Counted from the first letter of the stretch, positions 50,503-61,086 are shown. The stretch: DNA of 64,000 nucleotides from Candidatus Neomarinimicrobiota bacterium (GCA_017656425.1 JACDNV010000012.1:8552-72551); one strand, 5' to 3'. Notes: generated by a model from the sequence alone, not told the origin. Translations and numbers: made by a program.

Positions 50503-51495
50503 ATGTATTATAGTAAAATTGCAGGTATAGGAGCTTACGTCCCGGAAAAAGTTGTCACAAATCATGATCTGGAGAAGATGATGGATACCAGTGATGAGTG
50601 GATTGTAGAAAGAACTGGTATTCGTGAGCGTCGTTGGGTGGATAAACCCATGGGAGCTAGTGACCTTGCAGTACCAGCAAGTGTGGAAGCAATTGAAATG
50701 GCAGGTTTGAAAAAAGAAGATATAGATATGATTATATTTGCCACACTAAATCCGGATTACTCAATGCCTGGATCCAGCAGTTTGCTTCAGGCAAAGTTGG
50801 GACTGGCAGGAGTTCCAACACTTGATATAAGGGTTCAATGTTCTGGCTTTGTATATGGTCTTGCAATAGCAGACTCTTTTATAAAATCTGGATTTTATAA
50901 AAACATTTTACTTGTAGGTTCGGAAGTTCAATCTGTGGGTTTGAATCTTACAACAGAAGGGAGGGATGTAGCCGTTCTTTTTGGTGATGGTGCAGGAGCG
51001 GCAGTAGTTACACGGTCAGAAGATGATAGCCGTATTTTGTTTTATCATCTGGGTGGAGATGGGAAATATGCAAAAGAGTTATGGTGTGAAGCCCCAGTGG
51101 GATTTCAAATCCCGAGAATCAGCAAGAAAATGATAGATGAGGGGAGACATTTCCCAAAGATGAATGGAAGGCAAGTATTTAAACGTGCCGTTACAATATT
51201 CCCCAGAATAGTTAAAATAGCAATGGAATCGCAGGGGTGGAATATTGAGGATGTTGATTTAATTATTCCACATCAGGCAAATCTTAGAATAACAGAGGCT
51301 CTGGCTAGAAGTCTTGGGGTTGGATTAGATAAAGTGTATTCTAATATTCATAAATATGGAAATACCACAGCAGCGTCCATACCATTGGCTATTTGTGATG
51401 CACTTAAGGAGGGTAAAATAAAAAAGGGAAGTAATCTTATCTTAGCTGCATTCGGTTCTGGTTTTACTTGGGGGTCGGTTGCTACAAGGTGGTAA
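50503..51495 (+). CDS. fabH: 3-oxoacyl-ACP synthase III (FabH)
   Basis: 330 residues. Catalytic triad: Cys113 (DIRVQCSGFVYGL), His in IIPHQANLRI (about 256), Asn in HKYGNTTAASIPLA (about 286). TSDEWIVERTGIRERRW near the N-terminus is the family signature. It starts fatty-acid synthesis by joining acetyl-CoA (or a branched acyl-CoA) to malonyl-ACP. A branched-chain VOR at 43879-46722 could supply branched primers; that is inference. Confidence 0.96.
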   Translation: MYYSKIAGIGAYVPEKVVTNHDLEKMMDTSDEWIVERTGIRERRWVDKPMGASDLAVPASVEAIEMAGLKKEDIDMIIFATLNPDYSMPGSSSLLQAKLGLAGVPTLDIRVQCSGFVYGLAIADSFIKSGFYKNILLVGSEVQSVGLNLTTEGRDVAVLFGDGAGAAVVTRSEDDSRILFYHLGGDGKYAKELWCEAPVGFQIPRISKKMIDEGRHFPKMNGRQVFKRAVTIFPRIVKIAMESQGWNIEDVDLIIPHQANLRITEALARSLGVGLDKVYSNIHKYGNTTAASIPLAICDALKEGKIKKGSNLILAAFGSGFTWGSVATRW

Positions 51496-51496
51496 T

Positions 51497-53839
51497 ATGT
51501 CATTGAAGATACAATTTATTGATGAACTGAAAGAATTTGATTTCTCACCTTTTAAAAAAGGCAATCTTAAAGTTACTCTGACAATTGTTCTTACTATATT
51601 GATTATATCTATTTTCTATCCCAAAGAGAATTATACTTTATACGATTATAAAATTAATGATATAACAAAAGAGACAATAATAGCTCCTTTTGATTTCCCG
51701 ATACTTAAAACGGAAGAGGAACTCAAGAGAGACAGAACTCAGGCTCTGGAAAAAGTTAATTTTGTATTTAAAATTGACAGAAGTGTACGTGCATCATCAA
51801 TAAATGATTTTGATACTTTGATGAATACAATATATGAGATAGTTAAAGCTCTTGACAAGTTAAGTAAGTCAAAGGAGTTGCTTGCAAAGTCAAGGTTTTC
51901 TAAAAATCTGGAAGAAATAAAAAGTATTGTTTACAGAGATTCCATTAAAGCTTCAGAATTAGTTGATTATCTCAAAGTCAAATTTGCTATAGATACATCT
52001 ACGTCATACATTAAATATTTAATGAAAATTAATAAGGAAGCACCCAATTATTTTGAATATATCCGGAATAAATGCAGAGAAATCTTAGGTGAAATTTATA
52101 CTCTTTATATTATCGATATTGATAAGTCCGATGTAATTTCGACCGGAATATCAATAATAGAAGATGGAGAGGAATCAGAAATAAAAAAGGAGAATGTATT
52201 TTCACTGAGTGAAATATGGGCAAAGTTAAAAATAAGAATTCAGGAAGTATTCCTTGAACAGAGTACAGAAGTTATTAACTATATTTATGATGTACTCGTG
52301 AAATTTATTAGGCCAAATCTTACTTATTCAAAGGAAATAACAGAGAAAAGACAGCAAGAATCTATAAGTAAAGTCCCTATAAGTAAAGGCATAATTTTAA
52401 AAGATGAGAAAATAGTTGATGCTAATGTAAGAATTACTCCTGACATATATAGAAAACTTGAATCCTTAGCGATTGAGCGGGCACGTCGATCCAATTTGAA
52501 GGGTGGTATAAGAAAAGAGTTACCTTTAATTGGTGACCCAGTTAATTATTTTCTCCAAGTTTTATTAATCACTATTTCATACTTAATATTTATAGCTTTT
52601 ATTTTGATATATAGACCTGAGATTATAAAGTCTTTCAAGTATCAATTTTTGATATGTTTGATATTTGTAGTAACTGTTATAATTGCTTATATATTCAGTT
52701 TGAGGCTGAAAATTTCCTATTATGCGATACCTGTGACACTTTCTGCTTTACTATTTACTATTTTATTTGACGGAAAGATTGCCTTTGCCGGACTGGTTTC
52801 TCTTGTTTTCATATTGACATTCCAGAATGAATCTGATGCTTCATATATGATTACTTCTATTTTTGCCGGGATAATGGCAATTTATTCGGTAAGAAGATTG
52901 AGAAGTAGGGGGCAGGTTTTTCAATCGATTATATTTATCTGGTTGGCATATTTAATCGGAATTTCTATAACCTTCTGGTTAAAAAATAACAATGGGCATA
53001 AACTTTTGAACCATTTATTATATGGATCTTTAAATAGCGTAATAACACCTTTTTTGGCATATGGAATTATTGGTTTGATAGAGGTAGCTTTCGGAATTAC
53101 GACGGCTCTTACTCTTCTTGAATATGCTAATTTCGATAACCCTGTCTTGAAGTTATTATCAAAGCATGCCCCTGGTACTTTCACGCACAGTATTATTGTT
53201 GGAAATCTTGCGGAAGCCGCAGCTGATGCTATAGGTGCAAACTCACTTCTTGCAAGAGTTGGTGCCTACTATCACGATATCGGAAAGATAACAAAACCTG
53301 AATACTTTGTTGAGAATACAAAACCAGGTGAAAATAAACACGAGAAATTATCGCCAAAAATGAGCGCTATGATTATCAGAAATCATGTTAAGGAAGGTGC
53401 AAGGCTGGCGGAAGAATACGGGCTACCTGATGAAATAAAACAGTTTATAGTTACACATCATGGAAATATGAGAATTGAATTCTTCCTTAGAAAAGCTCTT
53501 GATATAGCAGGAGATGGAAAGGACATAAATGAAGATGATTTTAGATATCAAGGTGAATTACCTACCACAAAGGAAACTGGGATAGTAATGATTTGTGATT
53601 CCATCGAGGCTGCTATTAGATCTTTAAAAAATCCGACCATACAATCTATGGAAAAGATGGTAGATCAAATAATAAAAGAGAGAATTGATCAGGGTCAGCT
53701 CGATAATTGTCCGCTGACTCTCAATGATTTAAATAAAATTAAAGGCGATATTAAGAAAAACACTGGTATTATGCCACTTCTTGTCAGCATTCACCATGTG
53801 CGGGTTGAATACCCTGAAAAAGAAAAATTACTGGAATAA
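51497..53839 (+). CDS. pgpH: 7TM-HD phosphodiesterase PgpH (c-di-AMP hydrolase)
   Basis: 780 residues from the ATG at 51497 with AAGGTGG upstream. One helix, an extracytoplasmic 7TMR-HDED domain (about 60-340), seven membrane helices (350-560), then an HD domain: THSIIVGNLAEAAADAIG, YYHDIGKITKPEYF, NHVKEGARLAEEYGLP and THHGNMRIEFF. The family hydrolyses cyclic di-AMP. No c-di-AMP synthase is in the window. Adjacent to ybeY, a widely conserved order. Confidence 0.95.
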   Translation: MSLKIQFIDELKEFDFSPFKKGNLKVTLTIVLTILIISIFYPKENYTLYDYKINDITKETIIAPFDFPILKTEEELKRDRTQALEKVNFVFKIDRSVRASSINDFDTLMNTIYEIVKALDKLSKSKELLAKSRFSKNLEEIKSIVYRDSIKASELVDYLKVKFAIDTSTSYIKYLMKINKEAPNYFEYIRNKCREILGEIYTLYIIDIDKSDVISTGISIIEDGEESEIKKENVFSLSEIWAKLKIRIQEVFLEQSTEVINYIYDVLVKFIRPNLTYSKEITEKRQQESISKVPISKGIILKDEKIVDANVRITPDIYRKLESLAIERARRSNLKGGIRKELPLIGDPVNYFLQVLLITISYLIFIAFILIYRPEIIKSFKYQFLICLIFVVTVIIAYIFSLRLKISYYAIPVTLSALLFTILFDGKIAFAGLVSLVFILTFQNESDASYMITSIFAGIMAIYSVRRLRSRGQVFQSIIFIWLAYLIGISITFWLKNNNGHKLLNHLLYGSLNSVITPFLAYGIIGLIEVAFGITTALTLLEYANFDNPVLKLLSKHAPGTFTHSIIVGNLAEAAADAIGANSLLARVGAYYHDIGKITKPEYFVENTKPGENKHEKLSPKMSAMIIRNHVKEGARLAEEYGLPDEIKQFIVTHHGNMRIEFFLRKALDIAGDGKDINEDDFRYQGELPTTKETGIVMICDSIEAAIRSLKNPTIQSMEKMVDQIIKERIDQGQLDNCPLTLNDLNKIKGDIKKNTGIMPLLVSIHHVRVEYPEKEKLLE

Positions 53840-53842
53840 ATT

Positions 53843-54328
53843 ATGCCATACGTTGAAATAATTAATATTTATCCAGAATTATTTTTGTTAAGACCTCCTG
53901 TTGAAAATTTAGTGAATTTTTTGGCAAGTAAAGAGACCAAAAGAGTGAAAAAGATTACAATTATAGTAACTGAGGATGAAGTATTAAACGATTTGAAGAA
54001 ACAGTATTTTGGCGAGGATTACTTGACCGATACTATAAGTTTTAATTTTAATAAGGAAAATGAGCCAGTCGAGGGTGAAATCTACTTGAGTATTGATAGA
54101 ATAAAAGAGAACGCAAAAGAGTATAATGAAACGTTTGAGAGGGAACTTGTAAGAGTTTTGATACACAGTTTATTACATCTATTTGGATACAATGATCAAA
54201 CAGATGTCGACAGGAAGCAAATGGAAGCATTACAAAATTTTTACTTGCTCCAACAAAATGTGAAAGGTTTTTATAGAAAAAGGCATAAAGATTCTAGTGG
54301 AGAGGATGAGCGAGGCAGAATTAGCTGA
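53843..54328 (+). CDS. ybeY: Endoribonuclease YbeY (rRNA maturation), third metal ligand altered
   Basis: 161 residues. DYLTDTISFNF and the zinc motif RVLIHSLLHLFGYND are present. The first two ligands, His108 and His112, are normal, but the third position (usually His in GYDH) is Asp118. Asp can bind zinc, so activity may remain. It matures 16S rRNA and checks ribosomes. Lies between pgpH and mazG in one operon. Confidence 0.93.
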   Translation: MPYVEIINIYPELFLLRPPVENLVNFLASKETKRVKKITIIVTEDEVLNDLKKQYFGEDYLTDTISFNFNKENEPVEGEIYLSIDRIKENAKEYNETFERELVRVLIHSLLHLFGYNDQTDVDRKQMEALQNFYLLQQNVKGFYRKRHKDSSGEDERGRIS

Positions 54329-55100
54329 AAAGTTTATAGAGCTTGTCAAGGTTGTAAAAAAGTTGCGCAGTCCAGAAGGATGCCAATGGGATAGAGCACA
54401 AACCCATCAATCTCTAATTCCATATATGACTGAAGAACTCTATGAAGTAATTGAAGCAATTGAAGAAAATAATGACGAGATGCTTAAAGAAGAGCTCGGT
54501 GATCTATTACTGCATATAATTTTTCAGGCTGATTTATCTGAGGAAGAGAGAAAATTCACACTTGCCGATTCGATAGATTTGATCAGAGAAAAATTAATCC
54601 GACGGCATCCCCATGTATTTGCTGGACTCAAAGTTAATTCTGTTAGTGAGATAAAAAAGAACTGGGAGAAAATAAAGTTAAAGGAAGGTAGAGGAAGTTT
54701 GCTTGATGGTATCCCGATGAATCTACCAGCGCTTCTTCTTGCTAAAAGAGTACAACAAAGGGCATCGGAGGTACGGTTTGACTGGGATAAAATAGATGAT
54801 GTAATTAGTAAAGTAAGGGAAGAATTAAATGAGCTTGAAGAGGCTATAAAGAAAAAAGACCATAAGATGATTAAAGAAGAACTTGGTGACCTATTATTTA
54901 GTATCGTAAATCTTTCAAGATTTTTGAAACAGAATCCAGAAGAAGCTTTGAGATTAACAATAAAAAAATTTGTTTCAAGATTCAAAATCATTGAAAAGAA
55001 GTTAAGAGAGAAAGGCAAAAAGCTTGAAGAGGCAACTCTTTCCGAAATGGATAAAATCTGGAATGAGTTAAAAGAAAAGGAAAAAGATAAAATAAATTAG
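54306..55100 (+). CDS. mazG: Nucleoside triphosphate pyrophosphohydrolase MazG
   Basis: 264 residues from the ATG at 54306, preceded by GGAGAGG; it overlaps the ybeY end by 23 bases. Two tandem MazG domains, each with the EExxE-type metal motif: LRSPEGCQWDRAQTHQSL, TEELYEVIEAIEENN, EELGDLLLHIIF, and again REELNELEEAIKKKD with EELGDLLFSIVNL. It cleans aberrant NTPs. Confidence 0.95.
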   Translation: MSEAELAEKFIELVKVVKKLRSPEGCQWDRAQTHQSLIPYMTEELYEVIEAIEENNDEMLKEELGDLLLHIIFQADLSEEERKFTLADSIDLIREKLIRRHPHVFAGLKVNSVSEIKKNWEKIKLKEGRGSLLDGIPMNLPALLLAKRVQQRASEVRFDWDKIDDVISKVREELNELEEAIKKKDHKMIKEELGDLLFSIVNLSRFLKQNPEEALRLTIKKFVSRFKIIEKKLREKGKKLEEATLSEMDKIWNELKEKEKDKIN

Positions 55101-55122
55101 GTATAGCCAGGGGATCTGAAAT

Positions 55123-56163
55123 ATGCAAGATAATCAGTTGATTGATTACCAGAAATTATATGAGGCTTATGATAAGCATAAATTTTATTCGATTCAACTG
55201 GAAGTAGGGGATCTGTGTTATCAAGGGTGTATATACTGCTATATGAATGCACTTGAAAATCCCAAAAATACCCTTACCGATGAAGAAATAAATAACATAC
55301 TGGATGATTGCAAAAGACTTGGTGTTGTTGCTGTAGAGTGGCTAGGTGGAGAGCCGTTATTAAGAGAGAATATTTTTGAGTTTATGGCGAGAGCTTATGA
55401 TTATGGTATGAGAAATAATGTATGGACAGGCGGTTTGCCACTTGGAGATAAAATGATTATAGAAAGCCTAAGCAAATACGCCAGAAATGGTTTAATTGCT
55501 TTTCATCTTTCTACAATAAATCCTGAAATTTATATAAAGCTACATCCGAAGAGAACTCCTGAAGATATAGATATAATTACAAATGGGGTAAGAAAACTTC
55601 TTGATCTTGGATATCCAAATGAAAAACTTCTCAATTCTGTAACTTATACAGGTGTACAGCCTGCCGAAGATATGATCGAGACTATTAAGTATTTTTATGA
55701 AAATTTTGGCATTAAAACCACTGTAAATGTATACCATACTTATCTAAGACCTGGTACTTCACCTGGTGACCTTGTGAAATTTATTCCAGATAAGAGAGAA
55801 GTCGCTAAGGTGTATAGATATTATGCAAAAATCTGGGATATGAAACAGTTCCCTATGAATTGTGTGAATAAACAATATTGTGCTACCACATTTGCAGTTC
55901 TATGTGACGGTAATGTGACGCCATGTGCCACAATTCGTGAGAAAGAAGCTCCAAATATTCATACAGAACGTCTTTATGAAATTGTGAATAAATATCATGA
56001 TTGGTTGGCGATAGAAAAATTCAGACAAAAGGATAACTTGCCGGAACAGTGCAGAGATTGCTTTATGTCGGATGAGTGTTTTGGGTGCAGGTCAAGGTCA
56101 TACGCTGAGGGGAAAGGGCTTTATGGCCCTGATCCAAGGTGTTTCAGAATGAAAAATCAATAA
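55123..56163 (+). CDS. Radical SAM/SPASM domain protein of unknown function
   Basis: 346 residues. The radical SAM cluster motif is CYQGCIYCY (Cys-x3-Cys-x2-Cys, about 31-38), followed by VEWLGGEPLLRENI. The C-terminus has a SPASM-type Cys set: CDGNVTPCATIREK, then CRDCFMSDECFGCR and a last Cys near the end, probably one or two extra 4Fe-4S clusters. Such enzymes often modify peptides or maturate proteins. No precursor peptide gene was seen nearby, so the substrate is unknown. Confidence 0.88.
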   Translation: MQDNQLIDYQKLYEAYDKHKFYSIQLEVGDLCYQGCIYCYMNALENPKNTLTDEEINNILDDCKRLGVVAVEWLGGEPLLRENIFEFMARAYDYGMRNNVWTGGLPLGDKMIIESLSKYARNGLIAFHLSTINPEIYIKLHPKRTPEDIDIITNGVRKLLDLGYPNEKLLNSVTYTGVQPAEDMIETIKYFYENFGIKTTVNVYHTYLRPGTSPGDLVKFIPDKREVAKVYRYYAKIWDMKQFPMNCVNKQYCATTFAVLCDGNVTPCATIREKEAPNIHTERLYEIVNKYHDWLAIEKFRQKDNLPEQCRDCFMSDECFGCRSRSYAEGKGLYGPDPRCFRMKNQ

Positions 56164-56187
56164 CCTCAACAATGGAGAAAGTTCAAA

Positions 56188-57975
56188 ATGAAGAAATTTT
56201 TTATAACAATTTTCCTATTATACATAACTTTTCTTAATAATTCATATGGAGAAGAACTCATTCAAAATATTCTCTATAGGAACAAAATATCCCTAAATGG
56301 TCAATGGGAAATATTAGTGGATTTGTATGATATTGGTGAGCATTATGAGGGAGGCTTTTATAAAATAAGAGAGATCGGAGAACGGTGGGAAAGACGTGAA
56401 TATGATTTTGATAAAAGTGATTATTTGCTAGTGCCAGGTGATTGGAATACTCAGAGGGAAAAACTTTTTCTGTATGAGGGTTCGATTTGGTATCACAAAG
56501 ATTTTTTGTATAGGAAAAAGAATAAGAAGAGAACTTTTATTTATTTTGGTGGAGCAAATTATAAAACTGATGTCTGGGTTAATGGGGAAAAAGTTGGTAC
56601 TCATGTAGGCGGATTTTCCCCATTTAACTTTGAAGTAACTGATTTATTAAAAAATGGTAAAAATGACATAGTGGTAAGGGTTAATAATGGTAGGAGGAAA
56701 GATGGAGTACCTGCTCTTGTTACTGATTGGTTTAATTATGGCGGGATAACCCGCGATGTATATCTTGTAGAATTACCAGAAACATTTATTCAGGATTACT
56801 ATTTACAATTAAAGAAGGGCAAAAGAGATGTAATAGAGGGATGGGTAAAGTTAGATGGAAGTAATTGTTCTAATAGTAAAGTAAGAATTAAAATAGGTGA
56901 ATTGAAAATAGATAAATCTTTTATAACCAATAGGAATGGATTTGTGAAGTTTGAATTAAAAGCCAAACCTGAAATGTGGTCACCTCAAAATCCGAAATTG
57001 TATAAGGTTGTTATTGAATCAAATGATGATAGGATTTTCGATTATATCGGGTTTAGAACAATTGAGGTTAGTGGGTATGATATTTTACTAAACGGGAAAT
57101 CAATTTTCTTGAGAGGGATTTGTATTCATGAGGAGGCGCCTTATAACAGGGGCAGGGCTTTTTCGAAAGAAGATGCTAAAGTTCTACTTGAGTGGGCAAA
57201 GGAATTGAATTGTAATTTTGTAAGGCTTGCTCATTATCCTCATAATGAAAATATGGTTAGAACAGCGGAAGAGATGGGAATATTAGTCTGGGAAGAGATA
57301 CCTGTATACTGGGATATAGATTTCGGTAATTTGAACACTCTTGAGAATGCTATAAGTCAGTTAAAGGAGATTATGTCGAGGGACAAAAATAGGGCAAATG
57401 TTATTCTCTGGTCTGTAGCAAATGAAACACCTATTACGAAAGAAAGAATGAAATTTTTAACCGAATTGATAAAAGTGATAAAATCAAATGACGATATACG
57501 CCTTGTTACGGCTGCTTTACATCGATTTTATAATGGGAATCTTATGAAGATTGAGGATCCCCTTGCAGAGCATCTTGATGTAATCGGTGTTAATGAGTAT
57601 TTAGGGTGGTATGTTGGATTGCCTTCAAAGTGTGATTCTGTAATGTGGGAATCACCTTATAACAAACCTGTAATCATAAGTGAATTCGGAGCTGGAGCAT
57701 TGTATGGTTATCATGGTGATGAGTTAACACGATGGTCAGAGGAATATCAGGAAAGTGTTTATAAACATAATCTAGAAATGTTGTCTAAAGTGGATTTTAT
57801 CAGAGGGATATCTCCATGGATACTGAAGGATTTTCGTTCACCACGAAGAATGTTACATGGCATACAGGATTTTTATAATAGGAAAGGGATTATATCCGAA
57901 AATGGACAGAAAAAGAAGGCATTTTATATACTAAAACGGTTTTATGATGAAATTGAAAAGGAATGGACTGATTAG
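56188..57975 (+). CDS. Secreted glycoside hydrolase family 2 (beta-glucuronidase-like)
   Basis: 595 residues with a signal peptide (FITIFLLYITFLNNSYG). Sugar-binding jellyroll (SLNGQWEILVDLY, YFGGANYKTDVWVNGEKVG), an immunoglobulin-like domain, and the TIM barrel with RLAHYPHNENM, acid/base Glu in WSVANETP and nucleophile Glu in VIISEFGAGALYG. Length and layout fit beta-glucuronidase better than the longer beta-galactosidases. It could work with the PL9-type lyase on uronic-acid-containing polysaccharides. Its stop lies 13 bases from the convergent thiC stop. Confidence 0.92.
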   Translation: MKKFFITIFLLYITFLNNSYGEELIQNILYRNKISLNGQWEILVDLYDIGEHYEGGFYKIREIGERWERREYDFDKSDYLLVPGDWNTQREKLFLYEGSIWYHKDFLYRKKNKKRTFIYFGGANYKTDVWVNGEKVGTHVGGFSPFNFEVTDLLKNGKNDIVVRVNNGRRKDGVPALVTDWFNYGGITRDVYLVELPETFIQDYYLQLKKGKRDVIEGWVKLDGSNCSNSKVRIKIGELKIDKSFITNRNGFVKFELKAKPEMWSPQNPKLYKVVIESNDDRIFDYIGFRTIEVSGYDILLNGKSIFLRGICIHEEAPYNRGRAFSKEDAKVLLEWAKELNCNFVRLAHYPHNENMVRTAEEMGILVWEEIPVYWDIDFGNLNTLENAISQLKEIMSRDKNRANVILWSVANETPITKERMKFLTELIKVIKSNDDIRLVTAALHRFYNGNLMKIEDPLAEHLDVIGVNEYLGWYVGLPSKCDSVMWESPYNKPVIISEFGAGALYGYHGDELTRWSEEYQESVYKHNLEMLSKVDFIRGISPWILKDFRSPRRMLHGIQDFYNRKGIISENGQKKKAFYILKRFYDEIEKEWTD

Positions 57976-57988
57976 TTTTATGGCTAAT

Positions 57989-59269
57989 TTAAAGTCTTGC
58001 GTTCTTGATTGTTTTTATTGCACAGAATTCCCCACACATAGTACAGATTTCTTTTTCGCCAATTTTGCTTGATTCTCTCAATTCCTTTGCTCTTTTTGGA
58101 TTAATAGACATTTTAATCTGTGTTTCCCAATCAAGATTTTTTCTGGCTTTTGACATTTTATTATCAATTTCAAAAGCATGCTTTTTCCCTTCTGCTAAAT
58201 CAGCTGCGTGCGCGGCAATTTTGAAGGCTATTATGCCTTCTATCAAGTGTTCAGGAGCTGGCAATCTTAAATGTTCTGCTGGTGTAACACAACATAGAAA
58301 GTCTGCGCCATAATATGCTGCCAAAGCGGAACCAATTGCTCCAGCAATATGATCATAACCTGCAGCTATATCGGTTACTAATGGACCTAATACGAAGAAA
58401 GGTGCATTTTTAGTTAATATTTTCTGAAGCTTTATGTTTTCTTCTATCATATTTATTGGTATATGTCCCGGTCCCTCAATAATAACCTGTACCCCTTTTT
58501 CTCTTGCTCTTGATGCCATTTCACCTAATGTTACAAGTTCCATTATTTGAGCTTTATCAGTTGCATCGGCAACTGCACCGGGTCTCATTCCATCACCCAA
58601 AGATATAGTTACATCATATTCAGCAAGTATATTTAAAATTTCATCGAAATAAGCATAGAGGGGAGATTCCTTTTTATTCTTCCTCATCCATGTGATTATA
58701 AGAGAGCCACCTCTGCTTACTACATCCAAGACTCTATTGCTTCGGTCAAGAGCACGGAGTGTATTTAAGTTTATTCCTGCATGAATTGTCATGAAATCGA
58801 TCCCTTCCTTTGCTTGACTTTCCACAGTTTTTAAAAAATCCTTGATGGTCATATCTGTTATAGATTTCCCTTTTGCTGAGAGTTCAAATGCTGTCTGATA
58901 AATAGGAACAGTACCCACCGGTATAGTAGAAATTTCTACAACTTTTTTTCTAATTTCATTCATCTTGCTCCCAATAGAAAGATCCATTATTGAATCAGCG
59001 CCATATTCCATGGATAATTTTGCTTTCTCAATTTCTTCTTTTGTATTCATATGAAATGGGGATGAACCAATATTAACGTTTATTTTCGTTCGCAAGCCTT
59101 TTCCTATACCTTTTATATTTTCAATGTTTCTTAATTTATTTTTAGGAATTACTATACTGCCTTCTTCTACACCTTTCCTGATAAATTCGGGATCAACATC
59201 CTCAAATTCCGCTACTTTTTTCATCTCTTCGGTTATTATCCCTTTTTTAGCTTTTTCCAAAATAGTCAT
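57989..59269 (-). CDS. thiC: Phosphomethylpyrimidine synthase ThiC
   Basis: 426 residues, the short anaerobe/archaeal form lacking the N-terminal extension of proteobacterial ThiC. VNIGSSPFHMNTKEEIEKAKLSM-like start of the barrel, ADSIMDLSIG, FMTIHAGIN, SLGDGMRPGAVADATD, EGPGHIPIN, and C-terminal CTMCGEFC that binds the radical SAM cluster. It makes HMP-P from AIR. Last gene of the TPP-riboswitch operon; overlaps thiDE by 23 bases. Confidence 0.96.
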   Translation of the reverse strand: MTILEKAKKGIITEEMKKVAEFEDVDPEFIRKGVEEGSIVIPKNKLRNIENIKGIGKGLRTKINVNIGSSPFHMNTKEEIEKAKLSMEYGADSIMDLSIGSKMNEIRKKVVEISTIPVGTVPIYQTAFELSAKGKSITDMTIKDFLKTVESQAKEGIDFMTIHAGINLNTLRALDRSNRVLDVVSRGGSLIITWMRKNKKESPLYAYFDEILNILAEYDVTISLGDGMRPGAVADATDKAQIMELVTLGEMASRAREKGVQVIIEGPGHIPINMIEENIKLQKILTKNAPFFVLGPLVTDIAAGYDHIAGAIGSALAAYYGADFLCCVTPAEHLRLPAPEHLIEGIIAFKIAAHAADLAEGKKHAFEIDNKMSKARKNLDWETQIKMSINPKRAKELRESSKIGEKEICTMCGEFCAIKTIKNARL

Positions 59270-60305
59270 TTTTTAACACCTTTGTTGTGAATATATTTTT
59301 TAGTTCAAATAGTTCTTTGTAAGGGTCTTTTGAATCTCTGATAGCACTAATGACTGCTACGTTATTACATTTTTTAAAGTATGAATAATTAAGATTAAGC
59401 CTTTCTTTGCTAACCCTACCAATTGCCACTACGGGTAACGGAGATATATCAGTACAAATTTTCAACTTTTCTAAACCAACAGTATTTTCCTCTTTCCCCT
59501 TTGTTTTAGTTTCCCAGATAGGTCCGAAGCCAATATAGTCTATGTTAAGCTTAATAGCTTCATGTGCTTGCTCTAGAGAGTGAGTTGATAGGCCTATCAG
59601 AGTTTTTTGCCCGACCATTTCTCTCACACATTGTGGTGGAAGATCATCCTTTCCGAGATGTACACCATCGGCTTCTATTATCACCGCTATATCTGGTCTA
59701 TCATTTATTATTACCAATGTATCAGTGTTTTGAGTTAATTCCCTGATTTTTTCAGCCATTTTCAGGAATTCAGAATCAGTTTTATTTTTACATCTTAATT
59801 GAATGGCGGGCAAATTCAGTTCTATCGCGTATTTTACTATGTCAATATAATTTACATTAATGTAATTGGATATAATAAGATATATTCCCTTTTTTAGAAT
59901 TGGTCTATTGGTGGTTGTTATAATTTCTTTCTCGATAGCATAAACTTTATATCGAAGTTTTTTTAGTTCAGCGGCCATTTTAGGCGATTCAATTTTAAAG
60001 ATTTCTTCTAAAACTCTTAAGCCTTCCTTTGATCTATTTAGGTTAGATAGTATTAAGTCTTTAACATTTTGTCTATCATTCTCAGTAATACTTTCTGTTT
60101 TAAAACCTACATCGTTTGATATATCTCTGGAGCAAATTAGAAGGGATTGGTTAAAAGTTTTTCTTATCTGGTGTCTTAGTGATTTTAATTGAGTTTGGTG
60201 ATTTTCATTGTTGTAATAAAATCTTATTATATCTTCAACTACTCTTAGTCCCTCAGCTACTCGATTTATATTAGCGTCTATGATTCTTGATAATTTCGAT
60301 TCCAC
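59247..60305 (-). CDS. ThiD2-ThiE fusion: HMP-P kinase and thiamine-phosphate synthase
   Basis: 352 residues, GTG start with AGGTG upstream. Residues 1-130 are the ThiD2 domain ([20 protein letters not shown] and a repeat-like [17 protein letters not shown]), a monofunctional HMP-P kinase known from fusions to ThiE. Residues 140-352 are Thi[49 protein letters not shown] and [13 protein letters not shown]. It phosphorylates HMP-P and joins it to thiazole phosphate. Overlaps both neighbours. Confidence 0.93.
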   Translation of the reverse strand: MESKLSRIIDANINRVAEGLRVVEDIIRFYYNNENHQTQLKSLRHQIRKTFNQSLLICSRDISNDVGFKTESITENDRQNVKDLILSNLNRSKEGLRVLEEIFKIESPKMAAELKKLRYKVYAIEKEIITTTNRPILKKGIYLIISNYINVNYIDIVKYAIELNLPAIQLRCKNKTDSEFLKMAEKIRELTQNTDTLVIINDRPDIAVIIEADGVHLGKDDLPPQCVREMVGQKTLIGLSTHSLEQAHEAIKLNIDYIGFGPIWETKTKGKEENTVGLEKLKICTDISPLPVVAIGRVSKERLNLNYSYFKKCNNVAVISAIRDSKDPYKELFELKNIFTTKVLKNDYFGKS

Positions 60306-61086
60306 AATTCACCTGTTTTAGTTTTTCAAGAATTTGTTCTGCTACTTTTTTCCCTGATAGAAACATTCCGCCGAAAATTGGACCCATTCTATATCCTCCC
60401 AAAACAGCGTTCGCTGCCATACCTGAAACGAATAATCCTGGATATACTTCCTTAGTATTTTCAACAGTTTGAGTTTCTCCTTGTGTAGCATCCATTGATT
60501 TTTCTCCAATTATTTGTCCGGTTTCGGTATTTAACTTAACGCCCATTTTTCTTGATAGTATCGTAACAATTTCAGCTGCATGTCCAGTTGCATCAATTAC
60601 GTATTTAGAATAAAAACTCAGTGGATCAATGTGTAGATTGGCCATATTAACAGGAGACCAATTGATTACAATCCCTGCTACTCGATTTTTTTTGAATATT
60701 AAATCTTCTACGTTAATCAAGTTGAAGATATTTAATCCAGCAGAGATTGCCTTTTTAATTAATGTAGCTACAACATCTATTGAATTTGCTACATAATATC
60801 CTTTTTTGTATTCTTGAACTTTGAGTTCAAACTCTTCAATAATTGGTAAAATAGAATCCTGGAGAACAATTTCATTAAACATCATACCCCCACCCCATAA
60901 ACCGCCACCAATAGAGAGCTTTTTTTCAAATAGAGCAGCCTTTTTACCCGCTTTTGATATATAATATCCTGCAACGAGTCCTGAAGGACCTCCCCCAATT
61001 ATCGCAACATCAAGGTCAGTGGCATTTCTTAGTTTTTCAAAATATCTATCTATAATTGCATTTGTAATGATTGTTTCATTAAGCAC
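60271..61086 (-). CDS. thi4: Thi4-family thiamine thiazole synthase, predicted sulfide-dependent
   Basis: 271 residues from the GTG at 61086, which has GGAGGT four bases upstream; an ATG at 61098 is in frame but has no ribosome-binding site. FAD/NAD motif [21 protein letters not shown], and C-terminal [19 protein letters not shown]. At the position of the sacrificial Cys of yeast Thi4 it has His152 in NLHIDPL, as in Methanocaldococcus, so it should use free sulfide and turn over many times. It makes the thiazole in place of ThiG/ThiS/ThiF. Confidence 0.93.
   Translation of the reverse strand: MLNETIITNAIIDRYFEKLRNATDLDVAIIGGGPSGLVAGYYISKAGKKAALFEKKLSIGGGLWGGGMMFNEIVLQDSILPIIEEFELKVQEYKKGYYVANSIDVVATLIKKAISAGLNIFNLINVEDLIFKKNRVAGIVINWSPVNMANLHIDPLSFYSKYVIDATGHAAEIVTILSRKMGVKLNTETGQIIGEKSMDATQGETQTVENTKEVYPGLFVSGMAANAVLGGYRMGPIFGGMFLSGKKVAEQILEKLKQVNCGIEIIKNHRR

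Noticed and set aside
57989-59269. Shorter Cys spacing in the ThiC cluster motif (CTMCGEFC)
   Set aside because: Short ThiC forms of anaerobes and archaea are thought to share this spacing, so it is not treated as damage.
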